NCBI GenBank assembly: GCA_050943735.1
Contig: JBMNPT010000010.1
Span: 1-64,000, forward strand
Direction: 5' to 3'
Origin: JBMNPT01 sp050943735
GTDB lineage: Bacteria > Bacillota > Clostridia > Oscillospirales > RGIG577
DNA: 64,000 nt
Under the pieces are notes generated by a model. That model searched no databases. It saw only the letters and a list, made by a program, of their open reading frames with translations, and was not told the DNA's origin. Both the position numbers and the translations under genes were made by a program. This document shows, piece after piece, positions 51,781 to 59,951 of this stretch; position 1 is the first letter of the stretch; the number at the start of each line of letters is the position of its first letter.

Positions 51781-53583
51781 TTACATTGCCTCAGGATCTT
51801 GTGCTCCCAGGAATTGACTGTTGTACAGATCGGCGTAGAAGCCGCCCTTCGCCAGCAATTGCTGGTGTGTTCCTGTTTCGATGATGTCGCCGTCTTTCAG
51901 CACCAGAATCTGGTCGGCATCCACGATGGTGGACAGCCGGTGGGCGATGACAAAACTGGTTCGTCCATGCATCAGATTGCTCATGGCTTTTTGAATGAGC
52001 ATTTCGGTGCGGGTGTCGATGGAAGATGTGGCTTCATCCAGAATCATGATGGGATTGTCAGCCAGAATGGCCCGGGCAATGGTGAGAAGCTGCCGCTCAC
52101 CCTGGGAGATATTGGCGGCGTCTTCTGAGAGAACAAAGTCATACCCGCCGGGCAGGGTGCGAATGAAGGAGTGGCAGTAGGCGGCCCGAGCTGCCTGTTC
52201 CACCTGTTCATCGGTAGCGTCCAGCCGGCCGTAACGGATATTTTCCCGGATGGTGCCCTTGAAGAGCCAGGCGTCCTGAAGTACCATGCCAAAAATTTCC
52301 CGCAGATGAATGCGCGTCATCTCCCGGATATCTACACCGTCGATGGTGATGCTGCCCTTCTGTACATCGTAAAAACGGAGTAGCAGATTGACAATGGTGG
52401 TTTTGCCGGCGCCGGTGGGACCCACGATGGCCACCTTGTCACCACTGCGCAGCTGGATGTCCAGGTCGTGAATCAGAGGACGATCCTCGCTGTAGCCAAA
52501 TTGCACATGATGAAAAGTAACCTGTCCCTGGGGCTGAGATACCTGTACTGGGTGGTCGGATTCGGGGATTTCTTCTTCTTCGTCCAAAAAGGAGAAGACC
52601 CGTTCGGCTGCGGCGCTGGTGGATTGGATGATGGCGGCGATGGAAGAGAGCTGTTCCAGCGGCATATTGAATTGGCGCAGACACTGGATGAAAGTGGTGA
52701 TGTCTCCCACCAGAATGCGGCCTGCCACAATGCCCAGGCCTCCCACAATGCACACCAGCGTATAGCCGATGTTGCCCAGGGTTTTGAGGGCGGGCATGAT
52801 GACACCTGAGATAAACTGGGCTTTCCAGGCACATTGGTACAGACGCTGGTTGATGGTGTCAAATTCCTCCAGCACATCCTTTTCCCGGTTGAAAGCCTTG
52901 ACAATCAGATGGCCGGTAAACATCTCTTCCACATGGCCGTTGAGGTTGCCCAGTTCTTTTTGCTGGGAGCGAAAATACAGCTGTGCCTTTTTGGAGATGA
53001 AAAGGGTGGCCAATGCGGAAAGGGGAAGGGTCACCAGTCCCACCAGCGTGAGAATCCAGCTGGTCTTGAGCATGACAGCCAACAGGAAAATGATGGTGAG
53101 CAGAGAGGTAAAGAGCTGGGTCAGGCTCTGCTGCAGGGAGTTGGAGATGGTGTCCACGTCGTTGGTGACCCGGCTGAGGATGTCTCCCAGCTGGTGAGAG
53201 TCAAAGTATCGAAGGGGCAGACGGCTCAGCTTCAGGTCGATTTCCTTTCGAAGCTCATACATGGTACGCTGAGTGACAGTGGCCATGAGGTTCATCTGCA
53301 AATACATAAAGAGGGAATTGCACAGGTATACGCCGCCCAGCACAGCCAGGGTGCGGGTCACTGCGGCGAAATCCACCTGTCCGGCTTCCCATCCCAATTG
53401 AATCTGGTTGATGGCCTGGCCCAACACCATGGGTCCCAGAGCGGTACACAGGGTAGCCAGTAAAATAAACAGCAAAACCAGTGCCAATAGATGTTTGCAG
53501 GGAGCCAGCCGTTCCATCAGACGGAAAAGGGTCCCTTTGAGGTTTTTGGGCTTCTCAAATGAAGCAGGGGTACGGTGCGGCAT
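51781..53583 (-). CDS. ABC exporter half-transporter (catalytically complete partner)
   Basis: 600 residues: six membrane helices (about 30-320), then a nucleotide-binding domain with Walker A GPTGAGKTT, Q-loop, signature ISQGERQLLTIARA (a divergent LSGGQ), Walker B IMILDEATSSID with the catalytic Glu, and IAHRLST. It overlaps the upstream half-transporter by one base (TGATG), so the two form a heterodimeric exporter. The substrate could be a drug, lipid or peptide and is not known. Confidence 0.93.
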   Translation of the reverse strand: MPHRTPASFEKPKNLKGTLFRLMERLAPCKHLLALVLLFILLATLCTALGPMVLGQAINQIQLGWEAGQVDFAAVTRTLAVLGGVYLCNSLFMYLQMNLMATVTQRTMYELRKEIDLKLSRLPLRYFDSHQLGDILSRVTNDVDTISNSLQQSLTQLFTSLLTIIFLLAVMLKTSWILTLVGLVTLPLSALATLFISKKAQLYFRSQQKELGNLNGHVEEMFTGHLIVKAFNREKDVLEEFDTINQRLYQCAWKAQFISGVIMPALKTLGNIGYTLVCIVGGLGIVAGRILVGDITTFIQCLRQFNMPLEQLSSIAAIIQSTSAAAERVFSFLDEEEEIPESDHPVQVSQPQGQVTFHHVQFGYSEDRPLIHDLDIQLRSGDKVAIVGPTGAGKTTIVNLLLRFYDVQKGSITIDGVDIREMTRIHLREIFGMVLQDAWLFKGTIRENIRYGRLDATDEQVEQAARAAYCHSFIRTLPGGYDFVLSEDAANISQGERQLLTIARAILADNPIMILDEATSSIDTRTEMLIQKAMSNLMHGRTSFVIAHRLSTIVDADQILVLKDGDIIETGTHQQLLAKGGFYADLYNSQFLGAQDPEAM

Positions 53584-55316
53584 CAGGCTTCCTCCTTTCC
53601 GTCGGTGGGAATGTGCTGGCTGACGGCGATTTCCCGGTACACTTCGCAGGTTTGCATTAGTTGCTCATGGGTACCGCTGCCCACAATGGAACCTTCCTGC
53701 ATGACCAGAATCAGATCGGCATGCATGATGGTAGAAACCCGTTGTGCCACAATAAGTGTGGTGGCACCGTGGGTTTCCCGGGCCAGCGCCTGCCGGAGAC
53801 GGGCGTCGGTTTTGAAGTCCAGTGCGGAAAAGCTGTCGTCAAACAGATAGAGCGCGGGGCGTTTGACCACCGCCCGGGCAATGGCTAGTCTCTGCCGTTG
53901 GCCGCCGGATACATTACCGCCGCCCCGGGCAATGGGTGAGTGAAATCCCTGAGGCTTTTCTTCCACAAAGTCCAAAGCCTGGGCGATTCGGGCCGCGGTA
54001 CGGATTTCACCCTCGGAAGCCTCTTCGTTGCCAAAGCGGATGTTGTCGGCGATGGAGCCGGAAAAGAGCAGAGCCTTTTGGGGCACATAGCCGATCTTTT
54101 CCCGAAGCAGTGCCAGATCCTGCTGACGGACGTCCACGCCACCCACCAGAATCTGCCCCTGAGTCACATCGTAGAAACGGGGAATCAGATTGAGCAGAGT
54201 GGATTTGCCGCAACCGGTGGCGCCGATGATGGCAGTGGTTTTGCCCGCCGGAGCGGTGAAAGTCACATCTCGCAGAATGGGATCAGGGGAACCGGGGTAG
54301 GAGAAGGTTACATGTTCAAAATGGACTTCCCCGGTGGAGCCGGTTTTTTGCGGCTGATCGGGGGTGTGGATGGAAATGGGAGTGTCCAGCACCTGGGAGA
54401 TACGGCTGGCCGAAGCCTGGGCTCTGGGCAGAATGATGAATGTCATGGAAATCATCATTAGACTCATGAGAATCTGCATCACATATTGGATGATGGCCAT
54501 GATGTCGCCGGTTTCTATGCGGGCCTCTTGCACAAAACGGGCGCCGGTGCCCACCAACGTGATGATGGACAAATTGAGGACCAGCATCAGGGCGGGCATG
54601 AGCCCCATCATAATGCGCTGCATTTTCAGAGTGGTGCGGGTGAGATCCCGGTTGGCGCCGTCAAAACGCTGCTGTTCATAGGCTTCGGTGCCAAAGGCGC
54701 GCATCACCCGGATACCGGTGAGCTTTTCCCGCATGATGAGATTGACCCGGTCCAGTTTTTCCTGCATGGAGGAGGAGAGGGGCATGACAAAACGGGATAC
54801 CACCACAATGAGCAGCACCAGCACCGGAATGGTGAGGAAAATGATGTTGCTCAGTTGACGGTCAATATCCAGTGCCATGAGAATGCCGCCAGCTGCCATA
54901 ATGGGCGCCATGATGACAATGCGCAAAAACATGTTGAGAAAGGTCTGGATTTGAATGACGTCATTGGTGGTACGGGTGATGAGCGAGGCAGTGCCCAGCT
55001 GATCAATTTCCTGCAGGGAAAACTGTTCCACCTGGGCGAAAAGCTGTCCCCGCAGTTCCCGGGCCACCCGAGCAGAGACTCGGGCAGAGAAAAAACTGCT
55101 GACAATGGCGCACAGGCCGCCGGCAGCAGAGATGCACAGCATCCGCAGGCCCACTTCGTAGATTAAAGGGATATTGCCCTGAAGTACGCCGGAATTGACA
55201 ATGTCAGCCATAAGACGGGGCAAAAAGAGGTCGGCGCACACATTGCCGACGGCGCCGATCAAAATAAGCAGACAGGGAAAAGGCTGCTGAAACAGCAGCC
55301 TGAAAACTGGCTTCAT
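53583..55316 (-). CDS. ABC exporter half-transporter (degenerate ATP site)
   Basis: 577 residues, six membrane helices then a nucleotide-binding domain with Walker A GATGCGKST and signature VSGGQRQRLAIARA. Walker B reads LYLFDDSFSALD, with Asp in place of the catalytic Glu, as in the degenerate site of heterodimeric exporters such as TM287/288. The ATG at 55316 lies nine bases after GGAGGT; the frame start at 55331 would overlap that site. First gene of the two-gene exporter operon. Confidence 0.93.
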   Translation of the reverse strand: MKPVFRLLFQQPFPCLLILIGAVGNVCADLFLPRLMADIVNSGVLQGNIPLIYEVGLRMLCISAAGGLCAIVSSFFSARVSARVARELRGQLFAQVEQFSLQEIDQLGTASLITRTTNDVIQIQTFLNMFLRIVIMAPIMAAGGILMALDIDRQLSNIIFLTIPVLVLLIVVVSRFVMPLSSSMQEKLDRVNLIMREKLTGIRVMRAFGTEAYEQQRFDGANRDLTRTTLKMQRIMMGLMPALMLVLNLSIITLVGTGARFVQEARIETGDIMAIIQYVMQILMSLMMISMTFIILPRAQASASRISQVLDTPISIHTPDQPQKTGSTGEVHFEHVTFSYPGSPDPILRDVTFTAPAGKTTAIIGATGCGKSTLLNLIPRFYDVTQGQILVGGVDVRQQDLALLREKIGYVPQKALLFSGSIADNIRFGNEEASEGEIRTAARIAQALDFVEEKPQGFHSPIARGGGNVSGGQRQRLAIARAVVKRPALYLFDDSFSALDFKTDARLRQALARETHGATTLIVAQRVSTIMHADLILVMQEGSIVGSGTHEQLMQTCEVYREIAVSQHIPTDGKEEA

Positions 55317-55334
55317 AGAATATACCTCCATAGA

Positions 55335-55359
55335 TAGTCAACTAGTATGTACCATTATA
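55335..55359 (-). promoter_or_regulatory. Exporter promoter -10 with a palindromic operator-like site
   Basis: Minus strand -10 TATAAT (55354-55359); no good -35. Just downstream lies the inverted repeat TAGTTGACTA (55335-55344), in the position of a repressor operator. MarR genes often control such exporter pairs, but none is adjacent. Confidence 0.42.
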
Positions 55360-55490
55360 ACAGATTTTTTGCTTCGTATGTGAATAAATTGAAAACTTTG
55401 GGGAGAGTGGGTAAATTGCGCAAGGCCCCTCCACAATATCTGCAAATTGTGCTATACTATAACCAATTGCATCGAAAAAAGGAGTCAACT

Positions 55491-57878
55491 ATGGAGCATC
55501 GATTGATTCGTCTGCGCCGGCAGGCGATTGAACAGGAATTTGGCCGGATGAATGACCGGCAGAGAGAGGCGGTTCTCACCACTGAGGGGGCCGTACTGGT
55601 ATTGGCGGGTGCGGGCAGCGGCAAGACGACGGTTATCATCAACCGGATTGCCAATCTCATCCGCTTTGGACAGGGTTATCACAGCACAGTGGTGCCGGGT
55701 TTTGTGAGCGAAGAGGACTGCGATTTTCTGGAGGAGTATGTGCAGCGCAGTGAGCACACTCCTGAGGAGCGGGCGCGCATGCAGATGTTGTGTGCGGTGG
55801 AGCCTGCCCATCCCTGGAACATCATTGCCATCACCTTTACCAACAAGGCGGCCGGAGAGCTGAAAGAGCGTCTGGCAGCTATGCTGCAGGGAGAGGATGA
55901 GGGGGCCATCTGGGCCAGTACCTTCCACTCTGCCTGCGTCCGGATTTTGCGCCGTGATATTGAACGACTGGGGTATCAGCGCAATTTTACCATTTATGAT
56001 ACCGATGATTCCCTTCGGGTCATCAAAGACACCATGAAAGAACTGAACATCGACGAAAAACACTTCACCCCCAAGAGTATTCTGGGAGCCATCAGCAAGG
56101 CCAAAAACGATCTGCTGGGACCGGAGGAATTTGAGCGGGAGTACAGCGCCGATTTCCGTATGCGGGTGATTGCGGGGGTGTACCGGGCCTATCAGAAGAA
56201 AGTGGAGAGTGCCAACGCGCTGGATTTTGATGACCTCATCATGAAAACGGTGGAACTGTTGCGAACCGACGAGGAAGTCCGCGACTACTATCAGCGCAAA
56301 TTCCGCTACGTGATGGTGGACGAATACCAGGATACCAACCACAGTCAGTACATATTGGTTAGCCTGCTGGCCGGGGGTTACCATAACATCTGCGTGGTGG
56401 GGGACGACGACCAGAGCATTTACCGGTTCCGGGGCGCTACCATCGAAAATATCCTGAACTTTGAGCAGCAGTTTACGGGTGCCAAAGTGATCCGGCTGGA
56501 GCAGAATTACCGTAGTACCGGCTCCATTTTGGACGCGGCCAATCAAGTCATCGTTCACAATACCGCCCGTAAGCGCAAAACCCTGTGGACCCAGAATCCC
56601 ACCGGAGAGAAGATCACCCTGTATCAGGCGGGAGATGACCAGAGTGAGGCTATGTACATCGCCAATACCATTCTGGAAGGAGTCAAAGAGGGACGCAAGT
56701 TCAACGACTATGCCATTCTCTACCGCATCAACGCTCAATCCGGACTGTTGGAGCGAACCTTTTCCAAAATGGGACTGCCTCATCGGATCATTGGAGGCGT
56801 GCGGTTTTACGACCGCAAGGAAATCAAGGACATCATGAGTTATCTGGCGCTCATTGCCAACCCCAATGATGATCTGCGGCTCAAGCGAATCATCAATGAA
56901 CCCAAACGGGGTATTGGCGGCACTACAGTGGATCTGGTGGAGGCGCTGGGTACCAGTCTGGACAAGAGCATGTATGAGGTGTGCAGTCTGTCCATGCAGA
57001 TCGAGCCGCTGCAGCGGGCCAGCAGTAAGCTGTATGGGTTTTACCGGATGATGGAGCATCTGGGTGAGCTGCGGGATACCATGCCGTTGTCGGAATTCAT
57101 CGACGTGGTGATCCGGCAGACCGGGTATGAACAGGCGCTCAAGGACAAAAACGACGTGGAGAGTGAAACCCGTCTGGAAAACATCAAGGAACTGATTTCC
57201 AATGCAGTGGCATACGAGCGTGCCGCGGAGCAGGAAGGGGTACCTGCCACGCTGGATGGATTTTTGGAAGAGGTGGCGCTGGTGTCCGCCATTGATAACC
57301 ATGATCCCGATGCGGACGCGGTTTCCCTGATGACGGTGCACAGCGCCAAGGGGCTGGAATTCCCGGTGGTGTTTCTGTATGGCATGGAGGAAAATCTTTT
57401 CCCCAGCAGTTTGTCTGCCGGTAGTCAAGAGGAACTGGAGGAAGAACGCCGTCTGATGTATGTGGCGGTGACCCGGGCCAAGGAAAAACTGGTGATGACC
57501 TGTGCACAGAGCCGGATTTTGTATGGCAAGACCATCAGTAATCCCATTTCCCGGTTTGTCAAAGATATTCCGGCGGAATTGTTGGATAAACAGTCCAGCG
57601 TGCGTACGAGAGTGGATCACAGTTACGTCGGCCGGCCCAGCCAGCCTACCTATCGGGGACAGGATTCCATGTTGGCCGGCAAGCCCACCGCAGCGCCGCG
57701 TTCCGGGGGCGGAACCTCCTTTGCGGTGGGAGATCAGGTGCGGCACAAGGTGTTTGGCGACGGCATGGTGCTGTCAGTGAAAAAAATGGCCAATGATACC
57801 TTTCTGGAAGTTTCCTTCCACAAGGTAGGGACCAAAAAGCTCATGGCCAATTTTGCCAAACTGACCAAGGTGGAATAA
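55491..57878 (+). CDS. pcrA: UvrD/PcrA-type ATP-dependent DNA helicase
   Basis: 795 residues, superfamily 1A. Motifs: Q-motif MNDRQREAVLTTEGAVLVLAG region, Walker A AGAGSGKTT, TFTNKAAGELKERL (Ia), VDEYQDTN (II), GDDDQSIYRFRGA (III), LEQNYRST (IV), VTRAKEKL (VI). The last ~50 residues (VGDQVRHKVFGDGMVLSV) form the Tudor-like RNA-polymerase-binding tail of PcrA. The ATG at 55491 follows AAAAAAGGAG. Compared with typical PcrA it has an insert near residues 60-105 (after the first helicase motif). Confidence 0.95.
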   Translation: MEHRLIRLRRQAIEQEFGRMNDRQREAVLTTEGAVLVLAGAGSGKTTVIINRIANLIRFGQGYHSTVVPGFVSEEDCDFLEEYVQRSEHTPEERARMQMLCAVEPAHPWNIIAITFTNKAAGELKERLAAMLQGEDEGAIWASTFHSACVRILRRDIERLGYQRNFTIYDTDDSLRVIKDTMKELNIDEKHFTPKSILGAISKAKNDLLGPEEFEREYSADFRMRVIAGVYRAYQKKVESANALDFDDLIMKTVELLRTDEEVRDYYQRKFRYVMVDEYQDTNHSQYILVSLLAGGYHNICVVGDDDQSIYRFRGATIENILNFEQQFTGAKVIRLEQNYRSTGSILDAANQVIVHNTARKRKTLWTQNPTGEKITLYQAGDDQSEAMYIANTILEGVKEGRKFNDYAILYRINAQSGLLERTFSKMGLPHRIIGGVRFYDRKEIKDIMSYLALIANPNDDLRLKRIINEPKRGIGGTTVDLVEALGTSLDKSMYEVCSLSMQIEPLQRASSKLYGFYRMMEHLGELRDTMPLSEFIDVVIRQTGYEQALKDKNDVESETRLENIKELISNAVAYERAAEQEGVPATLDGFLEEVALVSAIDNHDPDADAVSLMTVHSAKGLEFPVVFLYGMEENLFPSSLSAGSQEELEEERRLMYVAVTRAKEKLVMTCAQSRILYGKTISNPISRFVKDIPAELLDKQSSVRTRVDHSYVGRPSQPTYRGQDSMLAGKPTAAPRSGGGTSFAVGDQVRHKVFGDGMVLSVKKMANDTFLEVSFHKVGTKKLMANFAKLTKVE

Positions 57879-57910
57879 GGCGTGATTCGGGGAAAGGATG
57901 CGATGGGTGC

Positions 57911-58642
57911 ATGCATACGATTTTGTGGTTTTGGTATTTCTGGTGCTATCTGCTGCGGGTGCAGCCCAAAATGCGTCAGGCGGAAGCGCTGCTGCAGCAG
58001 GGAAAACAGGAGGAATGTGATGAGATGGTGGGCCGGGAAGCCCATCAGTGGGCGCTCGCTCTTTTGAAAAAAGCGGGCATCACCATGGAGGTGGAAGGGC
58101 TGGAAAACCTGCCTGCTCAGGGCGCCATGGTGTTGGCCCCCAACCATCAGGGGTATTTTGACATTCCGCTGATGCTGGGGCTGGTGCCTCGTACCTTGGG
58201 ATTTTTCTCCAAAATTGAAGTGAAACGAATTCCACTCATTCCACAGTGGATGGAGAAACTGCATTGTGTGTTTGTGGCCCGCAGTGACCGGCGCAGTTCC
58301 ATGCAGTCGGTGCACGATGCGGTGAACATTCTGAAAAAAGGGCACTCACTGGTGATTTTCCCCGAGGGTACCCGCAGCAAGGGGGGACCGGTGAAGTCCT
58401 TTAAGCAGGGCGCTTTCAAAATTGCGCAGAAGGCTCATGTGCCGGTGGTACCGGTGTGTATTGCGGGGTCGTATAAAGCCATGGAGGCCAATGGGAACTG
58501 GATCAAACCCGCCCATGTGCAGGTGCGGATTCTGCCTCCGGTGGAAACGGAAGGGTTGAGCCGGGAGGAATTGGGTGAGTTGTGCAGTCAGGTACAGCAG
58601 TCCATTGAGCAACAGCTGGAACAAATGCAGGCATCTGCCTGA
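57911..58642 (+). CDS. plsC: 1-acyl-sn-glycerol-3-phosphate acyltransferase (PlsC-like)
   Basis: 243 residues. The acyltransferase blocks are visible: APNHQGYFDIPLM (HX4D block), FSKIEVKRIPLIP, and FPEGTRSKGGPVK. The N-terminus is hydrophobic and aromatic (MHTILWFWYFWCYLL), a likely membrane anchor. It acylates lysophosphatidic acid in phospholipid synthesis; a lyso-lipid acceptor of another type is possible. It lies 32 bases after pcrA with GGGGAAAGG upstream, and ends at a terminator. Confidence 0.9.
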   Translation: MHTILWFWYFWCYLLRVQPKMRQAEALLQQGKQEECDEMVGREAHQWALALLKKAGITMEVEGLENLPAQGAMVLAPNHQGYFDIPLMLGLVPRTLGFFSKIEVKRIPLIPQWMEKLHCVFVARSDRRSSMQSVHDAVNILKKGHSLVIFPEGTRSKGGPVKSFKQGAFKIAQKAHVPVVPVCIAGSYKAMEANGNWIKPAHVQVRILPPVETEGLSREELGELCSQVQQSIEQQLEQMQASA

Positions 58643-58676
58643 AAAAACAGCAGCGGTTTTTCCGCTGCTGTTTTTT
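58642..58676. terminator. Bidirectional terminator after plsC
   Basis: 15-bp stem AAAAAACAGCAGCGG / CCGCTGCTGTTTTTT with a 5-nt T loop; symmetrical enough to serve the convergent gene at 58680. Confidence 0.92.
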
Positions 58677-58679
58677 GAT

Positions 58680-59510
58680 TTACAACTGGTTTGAGGGAAG
58701 CAGAATGGGCCGTTGAGGGTCATCGGGAGGAGGACAGGAAAGCGCTGGGCCAGGGAAGTTCAGCAGCGAATGACACTGCCAGCCATGGGAATGGTGCATG
58801 CATAAAAAAGGCTGGCCTGAGCGAAGCTGAAGCCGGGGAGTGGTGGCATTTTCCAGTGGAAACAGACGGGGAGGATCGGGTGTGCGGGAGGAGAGAATCC
58901 CCAGCAGACTGGTGTGTGTATTTTCCAGCAACACATAGGCCCATTGCTGCCACAGCAGACAGGAAAGCCGGTCGGGTGGATCGGTTTCCAGAATGGGCTG
59001 GGTGCGGAAGGTCTGATCGGTTTCCTGCCATAGGGCCACTAGCTGGCGGGGCTGCTGAAAATGAAAAATCACTGTACGGCCATTCTCACAGGCAGCGGCA
59101 AAAGGAAGTCGGCTGACGGTGGGGCACAGGGGTTTGGACGGAGCTTCCGAGAGGGAAAAATCCTGCATGAAAAGGAAGGGCTGTCCGTCCTGCAACGCTT
59201 CATATAACAGAGCGGGATGGTGTGGAGAACAAAAACGGGCGCGTCCCGAGGAAATATAAGGTAAAGAGCGCTTGTTCCAGGAAGGTGAACGATGCTGCAG
59301 CAGGAGACAGGTTTCGGTGGGATCACTGCAGAGCAGCCACAGGGTATCCTTTTGCCGGCAGGCATCCTCCAGGCGGGAAACAAAAGGATAAAGCACCTCG
59401 GTGCGGTCGGGAGAACGGGGGGACAGTTTAGTCAGCATGAGTCCATGAGAGGGACTGCAGTGCAGACGAAAGGTACAGCCCCGTACTTGGGGAAATAGAA
59501 CTTCTTGCAT
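58680..59510 (-). CDS. Hypothetical protein (276 aa), unrecognised
   Basis: 276 residues, no signal peptide or membrane helix and no motif I recognise. It is rich in Pro, Ser, Leu, His and Cys, for example FPQVRGCTFRLHCSPSHGLM and SLLNFPGPALSCPPPDD. The gene is believable because AAAGGAGGT lies eight bases before its ATG and its end coincides with a bidirectional terminator. It is transcribed divergently from the split spore-type gene starting at 59647, with only 136 bases between them, so shared timing is possible. Confidence 0.7.
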   Translation of the reverse strand: MQEVLFPQVRGCTFRLHCSPSHGLMLTKLSPRSPDRTEVLYPFVSRLEDACRQKDTLWLLCSDPTETCLLLQHRSPSWNKRSLPYISSGRARFCSPHHPALLYEALQDGQPFLFMQDFSLSEAPSKPLCPTVSRLPFAAACENGRTVIFHFQQPRQLVALWQETDQTFRTQPILETDPPDRLSCLLWQQWAYVLLENTHTSLLGILSSRTPDPPRLFPLENATTPRLQLRSGQPFLCMHHSHGWQCHSLLNFPGPALSCPPPDDPQRPILLPSNQL

Positions 59511-59570
59511 GGGAGACCTCCTTTATAGATGGTTGTCAGTTCCAGTATATCGATGAGGTCATCGAAAAAT

Positions 59571-59597
59571 CACCAAATAGAAAAAGGGGCATAAGAT
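59571..59597 (+). promoter_or_regulatory. SigK-like promoter of the split gene
   Basis: CACC (59571-59574), 15-bp spacer, CATAAGAT (59590-59597): close to mACm/CATAnnnTA (last base G instead of A). Same CACC-N15-CATA layout as before spoVM (28959-28986). Overlaps the first in-frame ATG (59596), so translation starts later. Confidence 0.45.
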
Positions 59598-59646
59598 GGA
59601 ACAGGACGGGAGCCATTTCCCGTACAATCAGAACAGGAGGATGGCT

Positions 59647-59877
59647 ATGGAAATGGAAAAAAATTGCTGTATGCCTGGTGCCGGACAGGAGATCCGGGAA
59701 GCGGTATGCATTGAAACACGAAAGATTTATGATTCCTGTCGGGATCGGGATTGTCTAGAAGATCTGCGGGTCTATCTGAGCGCCTGCGGTCAGGAGATGC
59801 TAGAGCGGGCCGTGAGTGTAAAACCCCGCAAGGCAGAAGTGCTCTGGGTGTATATCGATACCGAACCGGTAGGTTGA
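59647..59877 (+). CDS. Split sporulation-type gene, 5' part (interrupted by the intervening element)
   Basis: 76 residues starting MEMEKNCCMPGAG, six bases after AGGAGG. The body REAVCIETRKIYDSCRDRDC, LEDLRVYL and SVKPRKAEVLWVYIDTEPVG follows a protein type I recall as conserved, of unknown function, in spore-forming clostridia, where it runs to more than 200 residues and continues after the EPV. Here it stops at TGA (59875-59877), inside the left repeat. The missing continuation is found in frame at 63915. As it stands the product is truncated; after excision of 4,049 bp it would be full length. A mother-cell coat role is inferred from the promoter and family, not shown. Confidence 0.8.
   Translation: MEMEKNCCMPGAGQEIREAVCIETRKIYDSCRDRDCLEDLRVYLSACGQEMLERAVSVKPRKAEVLWVYIDTEPVG
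59864..59875 (+). repeat. Left recombination site (attL-like)
   Basis: AACCGGTAGGTT. It matches the right copy (63913-63924, AACCGGTTGGTT) at 11 of 12 positions and lies exactly where the split gene breaks. The arms AACC and GGTT are inverted, as serine-recombinase sites often are. Confidence 0.8.
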
Positions 59878-59904
59878 GGCCTGTAAACACAGACAGGGGA
59901 TAAA

Positions 59905-59936
59905 AAAAGAAGCTTCTCTATGGAGAAGCTTCTTTT
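59905..59936 (-). terminator. Terminator of the reductase gene
   Basis: AAAAGAAGCTTCTC pairs with GAGAAGCTTCTTTT around a 4-nt loop; on the minus strand it is followed by T7. Confidence 0.92.
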
Positions 59937-59951
59937 GTGTTAAGTCATAAA

